A stretch of 64,000 nt of DNA from Fibrisoma limi BUZ 3 (GTDB lineage: Bacteria > Bacteroidota > Bacteroidia > Cytophagales > Spirosomataceae). Shown piece after piece: positions 26,118 to 35,214 of the stretch. The stretch lies in assembly GCF_000296815.2 (NCBI RefSeq), contig NZ_CAIT01000009.1:1178001-1242000 (forward strand). Reading direction: 5' to 3'. Numbering within the stretch: position 1 is the first letter of the stretch; every line of letters begins with the position of its first letter. The notes beneath the pieces were generated by a model that saw nothing but the letters and a program-made list of their open reading frames with translations, was not told the origin of the DNA and did no database searches. Both the position numbers and the translations under genes were made by a program.

Positions 26118-27779
26118 TTAGTTCTCCAGGCCCATCTTTTTCAAGAAATCGGGCTTGACGCGCCGGGCCACGTCTACCTCGCTGCCATCAGTCATGACCA
26201 GCGTACCGCCTTCGCCCCGCCGGTATTTCATGATGTAGTTCAGGTTGACCATGTGCGATTTGTGCACCTTGAAAAAGAGGTCATGATCGGCCAGCACCTG
26301 TTCGAACTCGGCAATGGAGCGGGAGGCTACCATTTCTTTGCGGTTGGTGAAGTGAACGGTCGAATAACTCCCCATCGCTTCAATCCGCACAATATCCTCG
26401 GCGGTGAACAGCAAGACACCCTCCAGCGTAGGAATCGGTATCTTCTTCACCTTCTCGCGCTCGTCGCGGATCATACGGAGTAGTTGCTGCAGGTCGTCAG
26501 TTGGCGAGGACTCGGATCGCTGCAACTGTTTTTCAAGCACTTCGTTATGACGGGCCATCAACTGCTCATTTTCTTCGAGCCGTTTGAGGGCCAGTTCCTG
26601 GGCCTGCCGAATGCCGTCGCGCAATGTATTGATACGGTCCATGACCGCAAACGTCAGCAGGGTAGCCTGACAAACGGCCCCGATCTGGTAGCCGTAATAG
26701 GTAAAGACATGATCGAAGGAAATGACATTGAACAGCGTCAGTATTAGCAGCAGGATTTCAACGATATAGATGCCCCAGCCCAGCAGATAGAACCGCGCCG
26801 GCCGGAAGCCCCGACGATACAGCCAGAAGCCCACACCCAGAAAGGAAAGAAACGTAACCAGCACGATCACGTTAAAGGCCATTTCAGCGCGCTGAATGCC
26901 CATAATCTTAGCGACCACCACCCCGATTGCCAGCAGAGCCACGCCCTGATACGCCCGGACCATGTACGGCCGGACCGCACTAATATTCAGGAAGGCAGCA
27001 GAAAAGGCAATGCTTGTCAGCAGTGTACCTAGCCGGATCAGACTGGAATTGATGCCATTGTTCATGTAAGGCATGTCCCGCCAGAGCAGATCAAACAAAT
27101 ACCCCTCAAAGGTGAGCAGTGTGAGCGCCGAAAAGACCACGTGCAGGGCGTAGAGCAGAAACGTCCGGTCGCGCAGGGATACGTACATAAAGAAGCTGAA
27201 GAGGGCAATCAGCGCCATGACCCCAATCACAAACGCGTTGATCATCGTTTCGCGGTACACTTTGTGCATCACCGGCCGAACCGTGCCGAGCTTGATGGGC
27301 AACACCAGCCCGTTCATGTCCTTCAGGGCGATATAAAGCTGCTTAGGTGCTTTGCCCAGGTAAAGCACAATGCTGTTGGTACCAAAGTATCGGTTGGCGA
27401 AGGGACGTAATACACCGGTTTCCACAAAATAGGTAGTATCCTCGCCCACGACGTACGCATCGATGTAGTCAATATCCTGGGCTTCCAGAACGGCATAAAC
27501 CGGTTCGTTGGTCTGGTTGTGAATGTCCCATTTCAGCCAGATGCGGGAGGGCGTAAATCCCAGGTTAAGGATTTTGTCGGGACTGTCGGCGTACCGGCTG
27601 TCAGGCAGCCGACTAACTTGCTGGTGAGTCAGTTGGTTGGAGGTATCTTCGAAGTAGCGGGCGTAGCTACCCATTTCAACCAACTCGTCGGACTGGGTAT
27701 AGTGAATAATACGCTGCCCCAGGGTGTCCCGGATAAATAACAGGCAGCAAACTAGCAGAACAAGTGTACAGTGTCTCAA
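26118..27779 (-). CDS. 7TMR-DISM receptor fused to a LytTR DNA-binding domain
   Basis: A 553-residue membrane protein. After a signal sequence (ending DTLGQ) comes a 7TMR-DISMED2-like extracellular sensor domain (about 25-175), then seven transmembrane helices (about 180-375, from NAFVIGVMALIALFSFFMYV to GAVCQATLLTFAVMD), a coiled coil (about 380-430) and a C-terminal LytTR domain (about 445-553, VRIEAMGSYSTVHF and FFKVHKSHMVNLNYIMKY). LytTR domains bind DNA. This combines sensor and DNA binder in one membrane-anchored protein, without a kinase. The ligand and target genes are unknown; 7TMR-DISM sensors often bind carbohydrates. Confidence 0.9.
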   Translation of the reverse strand: MRHCTLVLLVCCLLFIRDTLGQRIIHYTQSDELVEMGSYARYFEDTSNQLTHQQVSRLPDSRYADSPDKILNLGFTPSRIWLKWDIHNQTNEPVYAVLEAQDIDYIDAYVVGEDTTYFVETGVLRPFANRYFGTNSIVLYLGKAPKQLYIALKDMNGLVLPIKLGTVRPVMHKVYRETMINAFVIGVMALIALFSFFMYVSLRDRTFLLYALHVVFSALTLLTFEGYLFDLLWRDMPYMNNGINSSLIRLGTLLTSIAFSAAFLNISAVRPYMVRAYQGVALLAIGVVVAKIMGIQRAEMAFNVIVLVTFLSFLGVGFWLYRRGFRPARFYLLGWGIYIVEILLLILTLFNVISFDHVFTYYGYQIGAVCQATLLTFAVMDRINTLRDGIRQAQELALKRLEENEQLMARHNEVLEKQLQRSESSPTDDLQQLLRMIRDEREKVKKIPIPTLEGVLLFTAEDIVRIEAMGSYSTVHFTNRKEMVASRSIAEFEQVLADHDLFFKVHKSHMVNLNYIMKYRRGEGGTLVMTDGSEVDVARRVKPDFLKKMGLEN

Positions 27780-27945
27780 TGAAAAAAGGTGGGTATACTT
27801 AAGTAGTTACTGCCGGTAATATTAACGTATTCGCCTTACATTGTAAATAAGCTTCCAGCCTAAAAGAGTAGACTAATCCTTTCGAGCGTTTAGTCTCCTG
27901 CCACTAGCAACTTTCTCAACAACAATCATTTAATACACTTATACG

Positions 27946-28001
27946 CTGCACTAAATCAAACGCCCTGCTGACAACTCAGCAGGGCGTTTGATTTAGTGCA
28001 G
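27946..28001. terminator. Perfect 26-bp inverted repeat between genes
   Basis: Arms 27946-27971 and 27976-28001 are perfectly complementary with a 4-base loop. It follows the FadN-like gene on the minus strand by 25 bases. The stem is far longer than a usual terminator. Confidence 0.8.
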
Positions 28002-28026
28002 GCAATAGCCTTGTAGAACTTCCTTG

Positions 28027-30477
28027 TTAATTCCGTACGGGCTTGCCACCGGCCAGCAGGCTTTGAATCCGCTCCAGCGTTTTCTTCTCACCCGACAGCG
28101 ACAGGAAGGCTTCGCGCTCCAGATTCAGCAGATACTGTTCCGACACCATCTGAGGAGCGCTCAGGTCACCGCCACAAATGACGTACGCCAATTTATCGGC
28201 AATCTTCATATCGTGTTCGGAAATGTATCGTCCCATGCGCATGGCCGTAATACCCGCCTTGAACAACGCAATGCCGGTTTTTCCCTGCACCTTGATGTCC
28301 GTGCGAGGCTTCGGCTGAACGTAGCCATTATCAGCCAGTTCGATAACCGCCTGCTTGGCCTCCGCCAGTAGCCGACTACGGTTCAGAACAATCTGATCGC
28401 CCGCCCGGAGGTAGTTCATATCACGCGCTTCCTGTGCCGACGTCGACACCTTCGCCGTCGCGATGTTCATGTAAATGTTCTGGAGAATGTTCAGCTCCGG
28501 GTCACCGGTCTGATACAGGTCCGACGCGCGGGCGGCCATTTCCTTCGTACCGCCACCGGCTGGAATCAGACCAACACCCACTTCGACCAGCCCCATGTAA
28601 GTTTCGGCGTGCGCCACAACGCGGTCGGCGTGCAGGACGGCTTCGCAGCCGCCACCCAGCGTCAGGGTGTGTGGAGCCACAACCACCGGAATTGATGAGT
28701 ACCGGATGCGTCGGATTACCTGCTGAAACTGGGCGATCATCAGGTTGATCTCATCGAATTCCTGTTCAACCGCCAGCATGAACAACGTACCCAGGTTTGC
28801 CCCCGCGGAGAACGCTTCTGTCGAATCGTTACCGATGACTAACCCCCGGAAATCTTTCTCAGCAATGCTGATGGCTTTGTTGATACCTTTCATTACTTCC
28901 AAACCGAAGGTATTCATCTTACTGCGGAATTCAACGTTCAGAATACCGTCGCCGAGATCGTACAGGTGGACGCCTGCGTTCTTCCAGACTACGTTGTTCG
29001 AGGGATCGTCGCCCCGAATGTTTTCGAGAATGATAAACTCCTCAGCCCCCGGAACCGGCTTATAGTTCTTGGTCTGAATGTCGTAATACAGCCGCTTGCC
29101 CCCTTCCACTTTGTAGAAAGACTCAAAACCGGCGTCGAGCATATCGTATACCCACTGAGCAGGTTTCTGCCCCTGCGACTCGATCAGCTCAACCCCTTTG
29201 CGAACGCCAATGGCATCCCAGGTTTCGAAAAGACCCAACTGCCAGCCGAAGCCGGTTGTAATAGCCGCATCGATACGGTACAGTTCATCAGAAATCTCAG
29301 GGATACGATTCGTTGCGTACCGGAAGCCATCAGCAAACGTCCGGCGGTAAAACTCTCCGGCTTTATCCTGACCGGCCAGCAGTACCGGGAACCGTTTGCG
29401 CAGGTTTTCGATGGCCTTCGTACTTTCCAGCGTCGCGAATTTGACCTTCTGCGACGGCTTGTATTCGTACGTTTTCAGGTCGAGGGCCAGAATGACCGTC
29501 TGCCCATTTTCGTCTTTAGTTTTCTTGTAATACCCCTGCCCCGTTTTGTCGCCGAGCCACTTGTTTTCCATCAGCTTCTGCATGGACGCCGTCAGTTGGA
29601 ACGACTCCCGCGACTCGTCGTGCTCCATCTTAACGAGGTTATTCGCGACGTTGACGGTCGTATCCAGGCCTACTACATCCGACAGCCGGAACGTACCTGA
29701 TTTCGGCCGACCCACTACGGGTCCGGTCAGCTTATCCACTTCTTCGACGGTAAGCCCCAGGTCTTCGGCCACCCGGATCGTCTGCACCAGCGACTGAATA
29801 CCCAGGCGGTTGGCGATGAAACCGGGGGTATCTTTACACAGTACGGTGGTTTTACCCAGATACAGATCGCCGTACTTCATCAGGAAATCAATTACGGCCG
29901 AATCGGTGTCGGGTCCCGGAATGATTTCGAGCAGGCGCAGGTAGCGGGGTGGGTTAAAAAAGTGGGTACCGCAGAAATGCCGCCGGAAGTCGTCGCTCCG
30001 GCCTTCGGCCAGCAGATGCATCGGAATTCCCGACGTATTGGACGTAATAAGTGTACCTTCCTTGCGGAACTGTTCGACCCGCTCGTACAACGACCGTTTG
30101 ATGTCCAGCCGCTCTACAATGGCCTCAATGATCCAGTCATACGTACCGATGTCTTTCAGGTTATCGTCAAAATTGCCCAGCTTTACACGTTCCGCAAATT
30201 TTGAACTGTACAAGGCAGCGGGCGTCGCCTTGAGGGTATTCTGCCACGCATCGTTCACTAAACGGTTACGAACGGCGGGTTTATCGAGTGTCAGGCCCTT
30301 GGCTTCCTCAGCCGGAGTCAGTTGCTGCGGCACGATGTCGAGCAGCAGGACCTCAAGTCCAATGTTGGCAAAGTGGGCCGCAATGCGCGAACCCATAATT
30401 CCTGAACCCAGCACGGCCACGCGCCGGATGCTGCGGTTTTTTAAGGCGGTTTTTGGTTGTTCTAAGGTTGCTTCCAT
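28027..30477 (-). CDS. 3-Hydroxyacyl-CoA dehydrogenase/enoyl-CoA hydratase (FadN-like)
   Basis: An 816-residue fusion for fatty-acid beta-oxidation. Residues about 15-300 form the NAD-binding hydroxyacyl-CoA dehydrogenase (VAVLGSGIMGSRIAAHFANIG, and later SNTSGIPM and HFFNPPRYLRLLEIIPG). Residues about 300-430 form its C-terminal helical domains. About 510-720 is the enoyl-CoA hydratase (LVIGNDSTEAFSAGANLG, TLGGGCEAVLHADRVVAHAE). The domain order, dehydrogenase before hydratase, is that of FadN rather than FadB. The MarR gene just upstream is the usual regulator of this cassette. The thiolase and acyl-CoA dehydrogenase that often follow are absent here; the next genes are unrelated. Confidence 0.92.
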   Translation of the reverse strand: MEATLEQPKTALKNRSIRRVAVLGSGIMGSRIAAHFANIGLEVLLLDIVPQQLTPAEEAKGLTLDKPAVRNRLVNDAWQNTLKATPAALYSSKFAERVKLGNFDDNLKDIGTYDWIIEAIVERLDIKRSLYERVEQFRKEGTLITSNTSGIPMHLLAEGRSDDFRRHFCGTHFFNPPRYLRLLEIIPGPDTDSAVIDFLMKYGDLYLGKTTVLCKDTPGFIANRLGIQSLVQTIRVAEDLGLTVEEVDKLTGPVVGRPKSGTFRLSDVVGLDTTVNVANNLVKMEHDESRESFQLTASMQKLMENKWLGDKTGQGYYKKTKDENGQTVILALDLKTYEYKPSQKVKFATLESTKAIENLRKRFPVLLAGQDKAGEFYRRTFADGFRYATNRIPEISDELYRIDAAITTGFGWQLGLFETWDAIGVRKGVELIESQGQKPAQWVYDMLDAGFESFYKVEGGKRLYYDIQTKNYKPVPGAEEFIILENIRGDDPSNNVVWKNAGVHLYDLGDGILNVEFRSKMNTFGLEVMKGINKAISIAEKDFRGLVIGNDSTEAFSAGANLGTLFMLAVEQEFDEINLMIAQFQQVIRRIRYSSIPVVVAPHTLTLGGGCEAVLHADRVVAHAETYMGLVEVGVGLIPAGGGTKEMAARASDLYQTGDPELNILQNIYMNIATAKVSTSAQEARDMNYLRAGDQIVLNRSRLLAEAKQAVIELADNGYVQPKPRTDIKVQGKTGIALFKAGITAMRMGRYISEHDMKIADKLAYVICGGDLSAPQMVSEQYLLNLEREAFLSLSGEKKTLERIQSLLAGGKPVRN

Positions 30478-30515
30478 ACGTTAGCAGTAGTGACGGAATA
30501 CAGATGCCACGGCTA

Positions 30516-30559
30516 AGATGCACTTATACCTAATGAAGGTAGTTCTTATCAGTGCATCT
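30516..30559. promoter_or_regulatory. Inverted-repeat operator candidate upstream of the FadN-like gene
   Basis: AGATGCACT (30516-30524) and its exact complement (30551-30559) are extended by a partly matching ATA/TAT. The pair ends 39 bases before the FadN-like start, between it and the MarR gene. It could bind the MarR protein or form an RNA hairpin. Confidence 0.45.
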
Positions 30560-30648
30560 CATCCGGATCAAACGCATTCCTATTGGTATTTGCTAATTTT
30601 TGTAGTTCTTCAACTCTGGTCTTTGGGGATAAGCATACAGGCAGTGGC

Positions 30649-31119
30649 TTACTCCAGCGTCAGCTCTTCGGTTTCGTTGGCTTTCAGCTTGGCGTTTTCT
30701 TCCTCAACCAGCCGGTTTATGTCTTTGATAACGTCAAAGAACAAAACCAGTTTTTCGAGCGGTATTTTCTCCCGGATCAGGTTATTAAACTGAATTACCC
30801 CTTCCCGGGCGATTTCGCGCTTCTTTTTCCCCTCGTCGGTCAGGTAAATCCGGACGAACCGCTTGTCACTTTCATCGATTTCGCGCCGTATCCAGCCTCG
30901 CTCCTCCAGGCTTTTCAGCATACGTACCAGACTGCGGGGCTCCATCCCCAGCAGCGGGCCGATTTTAGTAGCGGGCGTACCGTCTTCCAGGTCGATGTTG
31001 AGCAGCACGTAGCCGATCGCCATTGTCATGTCGTAGCGGGCTGCGTAGGCATTGTACATGCGCGAAATGGCATGCCAGCTCCATTTTATGTGAAAATCAA
31101 CGGTTTTCTCTTTTTTCAT
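30649..31119 (-). CDS. MarR-family transcriptional regulator
   Basis: A 156-residue winged-helix regulator from ATG 31119 (MKKEKTVDFHIKWSWHAISR); an upstream ATG at 31143 in frame is less likely. The helix-turn-helix lies at about 55-85 (ATKIGPLLGMEPRSLVRMLKSLEERGWIRRE), followed by the wing and the DxRFVRIYLT segment. A long charged C-terminal helix (VEEENAKLKANETEELTLE) gives dimerisation. It is divergent from nothing; it precedes the FadN-like gene by 172 bases and probably represses fatty-acid oxidation. An inverted repeat at 31173-31184 upstream may be its own operator. Confidence 0.9.
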   Translation of the reverse strand: MKKEKTVDFHIKWSWHAISRMYNAYAARYDMTMAIGYVLLNIDLEDGTPATKIGPLLGMEPRSLVRMLKSLEERGWIRREIDESDKRFVRIYLTDEGKKKREIAREGVIQFNNLIREKIPLEKLVLFFDVIKDINRLVEEENAKLKANETEELTLE

Positions 31120-31172
31120 AATGATGTCGCACTCCCCTTCCAATGTGTAAATCTACAATTTTTTGGAGATAT

Positions 31173-31184
31173 TATGCAAGCATA
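31173..31184. promoter_or_regulatory. Small inverted repeat upstream of the MarR gene
   Basis: TATGC, two bases, then GCATA. It lies 54 bases before the MarR start and could be an autoregulatory operator; a related half-site, GTATGCTT, occurs on the minus strand near 30630 upstream of the FadN-like gene. Confidence 0.35.
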
Positions 31185-31277
31185 CTATTATAAACAATGA
31201 GCGCCCGGGACGACAGGTGTCTACCCTGCGGCCTAAGCACTCAATAGGAAAAACGCGAATAACAACAACAGCAACTA

Positions 31278-32522
31278 TCAGGATTCGGAAAGCAGTTTAT
31301 CGATCAGCCGATTAAACTCCTCTACGTACTGGTCATAGTATTTGCCCGTTCCAGGGCCGGAGAAGCCGGTATGGATATGCCGTACCTGCCCTTTCTTGTC
31401 CACGAATAGGGTGGTTGGAAACGCCACCACCCGGTTCAATGCCGGTAAGGCTTTTGATGCCTCGGCTTTGTCGTTCGTTCCGGCCAGAACAACGGGGTAG
31501 TCGATGCCAAAGCGTTGCTTCATCCGCTCGATTTTCGGACCAGATTCATTCATCTCGGCCGTTTTCTCGAACGCCAGCCCCACCACTTCGACGCCCCGCG
31601 ACCGATTCCGTTTGTACCACGGGCTAAGAAATACGGTTTCGTCCATGCAGTTCGGGCACCACGTTCCCAGAATCTGGATGACCGTCACTTTGTCCTTGAA
31701 GCGAGGATCGTTCAGCGACACCAGCTTGCCATTAGGCTCTGGAAACGAGAACGCAAACGTCTGTCCGGGCCGGATGTAGGTTAGTGATGCCGGATCAGGT
31801 AGTGCAGCGTTGGGATCGAACCGGGCTACCCACGGTTCGTAGCCAGTAAAGCCAGACCAGAACCCACCAGCCAGCGTGTTGTTGGCGGAGTTGTGTTTGG
31901 CTTTAAACAGGAACGCGTGCGTACCGTCGAAGCAGGAGAGAAACAGGCTGTCGCCCACTACGTCGCCGGCCAGATAGCGATAGTCGCCGGTGGGTGTCAG
32001 GAAGGTACCCGTCACGCGACTCCCCTGCTGATCAAACACCCCAACGGCATTGACCGTATCCACAGCCCCTTTAGCCTTGCCAAACTCCGTTGCCCATTTG
32101 CCGGTTAACGAGGTAGTACCGGCTGGTTTGCCGGGCTGGTCTGCAAATCGGTGCGTAACGCCGTAGCGGGCTTCGAACGGCATTGTCTGATACTGCCTGG
32201 CCGTCCGGCGCCGACGCCAGACACCGCGCAGCACATCACCGTCGGGTTTTGCCACCAGTTCCGACTCAAACAGTGCCATAGGAATGTGGAGCGAATCGCC
32301 TTCGAGCGTAGCGGGGTCCATTTTGAGCCGTTCGGTACCGTTCAGGGCAAAAACCGTATAGGTCTTGCCTGCCGGTTGGATGTCGAGCCCAAATGGTAAG
32401 TCGCCACCACGCGTTTTCAGCACAGCGCGGTAAACACCGGGTTTAATGGCGGTTGACGTTTGACCAAACAGGAAAGAGCATGAAAGCAGTAGTGAAGCCG
32501 TTATAGCGAAGCGCTTTTTCAT
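31278..32522 (-). CDS. TlpA-like thioredoxin-fold protein
   Basis: A 414-residue exported protein with a signal peptide (MKKRFAITASLLLSCSFLFGQ). Residues about 25-245 are a beta-rich N-terminal domain of a kind common in Bacteroidota TlpA proteins. Residues about 265-410 are a thioredoxin fold with the redox motif WCPNCMDE, then VVGLAFEKTAE and the cis-proline segment VVAFPTTLFVDKKG. It probably reduces or moves disulfides in the periplasm. It is divergent from rsmH with a 53-base gap, so both share a promoter region. Confidence 0.9.
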   Translation of the reverse strand: MKKRFAITASLLLSCSFLFGQTSTAIKPGVYRAVLKTRGGDLPFGLDIQPAGKTYTVFALNGTERLKMDPATLEGDSLHIPMALFESELVAKPDGDVLRGVWRRRRTARQYQTMPFEARYGVTHRFADQPGKPAGTTSLTGKWATEFGKAKGAVDTVNAVGVFDQQGSRVTGTFLTPTGDYRYLAGDVVGDSLFLSCFDGTHAFLFKAKHNSANNTLAGGFWSGFTGYEPWVARFDPNAALPDPASLTYIRPGQTFAFSFPEPNGKLVSLNDPRFKDKVTVIQILGTWCPNCMDETVFLSPWYKRNRSRGVEVVGLAFEKTAEMNESGPKIERMKQRFGIDYPVVLAGTNDKAEASKALPALNRVVAFPTTLFVDKKGQVRHIHTGFSGPGTGKYYDQYVEEFNRLIDKLLSES

Positions 32523-32537
32523 ACGGTAAAGAAAAGA

Positions 32538-32545
32538 TATGTTTG
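32538..32545 (+). promoter_or_regulatory. Putative -7 element for rsmH
   Basis: TATGTTTG matches TAnnTTTG and lies 31 bases before the rsmH ATG, in the gap shared with the divergent TlpA-like gene. The -33 element is not clear. Confidence 0.5.
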
Positions 32546-32575
32546 TAACGACCGCAACGAACGGTTAGTTTCTTC

Positions 32576-33481
32576 ATGACTGATTATCACCAACCTGTTT
32601 TATTACACGAATGCATCGATGGTCTGGCCCTGCAGCCCGGCGGTACGTATGTTGACGTGACCTTCGGTGGCGGGGGCCACAGCCGCGAAATTTTACGACG
32701 GCTGGAGGAAGGGCGGCTCTTCGCCTTCGATCAGGACGCCGACGCCAAAGCTAACGCGCAGGCGCTCAACGACCAACGGCTCACGTTCATTGCCTCGAAT
32801 TTCCGCAACCTTAAGCGGTATCTACGGCTCTATAAAGCCGATGGCATCGACGGTATTCTGGCCGACCTCGGCATTTCGTCGCACCAGATCGATACGCCTG
32901 AACGCGGCTTTTCGACCCGTTTCGACGCCGATCTCGATATGCGTATGAACCAGCAGGCCGAACGCACGGCACGCGAGGTCGTGAACGACTATCCGGAGGC
33001 TGAACTTCACCGGATTCTGGGCATGTACGGCGAAATTACGAACGCCCGCACGGCTGCATCGGCTATTGTTTCGGCCCGTTCGAACCGGACTATCAATACC
33101 GTCAATGAACTAAAAACGGCCTTACAGCGCTATGCCCCGCGCGGCAAGGAGAACAAGTACTTCGCGCAGGTATTTCAGGCGCTTCGCATTGAGGTGAACG
33201 ATGAGTTAAAAGCCCTCGAAGAGTTTCTGGAACAGGTACCGGACGTACTGAAACCGGGAGGCCGGCTGGTTGTCTTGTCGTATCACTCACTGGAGGATCG
33301 GCTGGTCAAAAATTTTATCAACAAAGGAAAGTTTCAGGGCGACGTCGAAAAAGACCTGTTCGGGAATGAGATCAAACCGTTGCAGTCGGTGACGCGCAAA
33401 CCCATCGAAGCCTCCCCCGACGAGATCAGCCGCAACCCGCGGGCACGGAGCGCTAAACTCCGGATTGCCGAAAAGATTTAA
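32576..33481 (+). CDS. rsmH: 16S rRNA cytosine-N4 methyltransferase
   Basis: A 301-residue SAM-dependent methyltransferase that modifies C1402 of 16S rRNA. The N-terminus YHQPVLLHECIDGL and the motif VTFGGGGHSREIL form the SAM site; the family-specific DLGISSHQID and GGRLVVLSYHSLEDRLVK are present. Length is normal. rsmH is usually the second gene of the division and cell-wall cluster after mraZ; here neither mraZ nor division genes follow. It is divergent from a TlpA-like gene and ends at a terminator before comM. Confidence 0.96.
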   Translation: MTDYHQPVLLHECIDGLALQPGGTYVDVTFGGGGHSREILRRLEEGRLFAFDQDADAKANAQALNDQRLTFIASNFRNLKRYLRLYKADGIDGILADLGISSHQIDTPERGFSTRFDADLDMRMNQQAERTAREVVNDYPEAELHRILGMYGEITNARTAASAIVSARSNRTINTVNELKTALQRYAPRGKENKYFAQVFQALRIEVNDELKALEEFLEQVPDVLKPGGRLVVLSYHSLEDRLVKNFINKGKFQGDVEKDLFGNEIKPLQSVTRKPIEASPDEISRNPRARSAKLRIAEKI

Positions 33482-33489
33482 ATTCGTTT

Positions 33490-33523
33490 AAAAGCCGACC
33501 TGCGCCAGTACGTCGGCTTTTTT
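33490..33523 (+). terminator. Rho-independent terminator after rsmH
   Basis: A 9-bp stem (33491-33499 with 33512-33520) is followed by a T run to 33523, starting 9 bases after the rsmH stop. Confidence 0.9.
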
Positions 33524-33540
33524 ATTGATCACCCTTTCTG

Positions 33541-33548
33541 TAGTTTTG
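33541..33548 (+). promoter_or_regulatory. Putative -7 element for comM
   Basis: TAGTTTTG matches TAnnTTTG, 35 bases before the comM start; the nearest TTG (33525-33527) is too close for a normal -33 element. Confidence 0.4.
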
Positions 33549-33583
33549 ACCGTTACCACCGTATCCATTTATCTCGGATTAGT

Positions 33584-35125
33584 ATGCTAGCCAAAACATT
33601 CGGCGCGGCCGTTTATGGCGTCAACGCGACGATTATTACCATCGAAGTAGCCGTTGGGCAGGGCCTTCGGTTCTTCATGGTGGGCCTCCCCGACAGTGCC
33701 GTTAAGGAAAGTGAGCAGCGGGTTGAAGCCTCCCTCAAGTTTTTTGGCTACCGAATGCCCCGGCAGAAAGTCGTGGTTAACCTGGCCCCGGCCGATATTC
33801 GCAAAGAAGGCACCGCCTACGACCTGCCCATTGCGCTCTGCGTACTGCAATCGTCGGAGCAGATGAATACCGAACGTAACCTCGAAGAGTACGTCATCAT
33901 GGGCGAACTCTCGCTCGATGGGCGACTACGTCCCATCAAAGGCGTACTGCCTATCGCGATTGAAGCACGGAAACAGGGGTTTAAAGGGTTCGTGCTGCCG
34001 GTCGAGAACGCCCAGGAAGCGGCCATTGTCAATCAGTTGGATATCATCGGTGTCGAAACCATGCAGGATGCCGTCGAATTCTTCGAAGGCAAGAAACACA
34101 TCGAGCCCCTGGTCAGCGATACGCGGGATATTTTCATGAGCCAGCTCAACAGCTACGAAGCCGATTTCTCGCACGTGCAGGGCCAGGAAAACATCAAGCG
34201 GGCGATGGAGATTGCGGCTGCGGGTGGGCACAACGTCATCATGATCGGCCCGCCGGGGGCCGGCAAAACCATGCTGGCCAAGCGCTTGCCGAGCATCCTG
34301 CCTCCGCTTACCCTGCACGAAGCCCTCGAAACGACCAAGATTCATTCCGTAGCAGGGAAACTCGGCAGCCGCGCTACGTTAATCTCAACACGGCCGTACC
34401 GGGCTCCGCACCATACGATCAGCGATACGGCCCTGGTGGGGGGCGGCAGTTTTCCGCAGCCGGGCGAAATCTCGCTGGCGCACAATGGCGTGCTCTTTCT
34501 GGACGAATTACCGGAGTTTAAACGAAGCGCTCTGGAGGTTATGCGACAGCCGCTGGAGGACCGCCGGGTCAGCATTTCCCGGGCCAAATGGGCGGTTGAG
34601 TTTCCGGCCAATTTTATGCTCATAGCTAGTATGAACCCCTGCCCTTGTGGCTACTACAACCATCCCGAAAAAGAATGCGTTTGCGGGCCGGGGGTTGTGC
34701 AGCGCTACCTGAACAAGATTAGTGGACCGCTGCTCGACCGCATTGATCTGCACGTTGAGGTAACGCCGGTGTCGTTCGACCAGATGACCGCCAACCGCCC
34801 CGCCGAAAGCAGCCAGGCCATCCGCGAACGCGTAATGCGGGCCCGCGACGTACAGACTACCCGGTTCGAGGGCCATACTGGCATTTACTCTAATGCCATG
34901 ATGCCGTCGCAACTGGTGAAAGACGTTTGCATCATCACCGATGCCGGTCGGATGCTGCTTAAAACAGCCATGGAACGGCTTGGCTTATCGGCCCGGGCGT
35001 ATGACCGTATCCTTAAAGTGTCGCGTACCATCGCCGATCTGGCCGGTACGGACGAAATTCGCATTGAGCACCTCGCCGAAGCGATTCAGTACCGGAGCCT
35101 GGACCGGGAAAACTGGGCAGGATAA
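33584..35125 (+). CDS. comM: YifB/ComM Mg-chelatase-like AAA+ ATPase
   Basis: A 513-residue hexameric helicase-like protein. N-terminal domain about 1-185 (VNATIITIEVAVGQGLRFFM), AAA+ core about 195-410 with Walker A GPPGAGKTMLAKRLP and Walker B FLDELPEF, a zinc-like Cys cluster (MNPCPCGYYNHPEKECVCG) and the C-terminal Mg-chelatase domain. In naturally competent bacteria ComM promotes branch migration of incoming DNA during transformation. Length and domain order are normal. No other competence genes are in view, but the protein is widespread. Confidence 0.93.
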   Translation: MLAKTFGAAVYGVNATIITIEVAVGQGLRFFMVGLPDSAVKESEQRVEASLKFFGYRMPRQKVVVNLAPADIRKEGTAYDLPIALCVLQSSEQMNTERNLEEYVIMGELSLDGRLRPIKGVLPIAIEARKQGFKGFVLPVENAQEAAIVNQLDIIGVETMQDAVEFFEGKKHIEPLVSDTRDIFMSQLNSYEADFSHVQGQENIKRAMEIAAAGGHNVIMIGPPGAGKTMLAKRLPSILPPLTLHEALETTKIHSVAGKLGSRATLISTRPYRAPHHTISDTALVGGGSFPQPGEISLAHNGVLFLDELPEFKRSALEVMRQPLEDRRVSISRAKWAVEFPANFMLIASMNPCPCGYYNHPEKECVCGPGVVQRYLNKISGPLLDRIDLHVEVTPVSFDQMTANRPAESSQAIRERVMRARDVQTTRFEGHTGIYSNAMMPSQLVKDVCIITDAGRMLLKTAMERLGLSARAYDRILKVSRTIADLAGTDEIRIEHLAEAIQYRSLDRENWAG

Positions 35126-35214
35126 TCGCTACAGTTTCACTACCAGAGAGTAACCCGCTAAGCCGTTTAGGGCCAAAAACAGTTATGTCTGAATAGTATT
35201 TGTTTTAGCTATTC

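Noticed and set aside
28966-29700. Plus-strand frame of 244 residues
   Set aside because: It is the antisense of the FadN-like gene and lacks family features.
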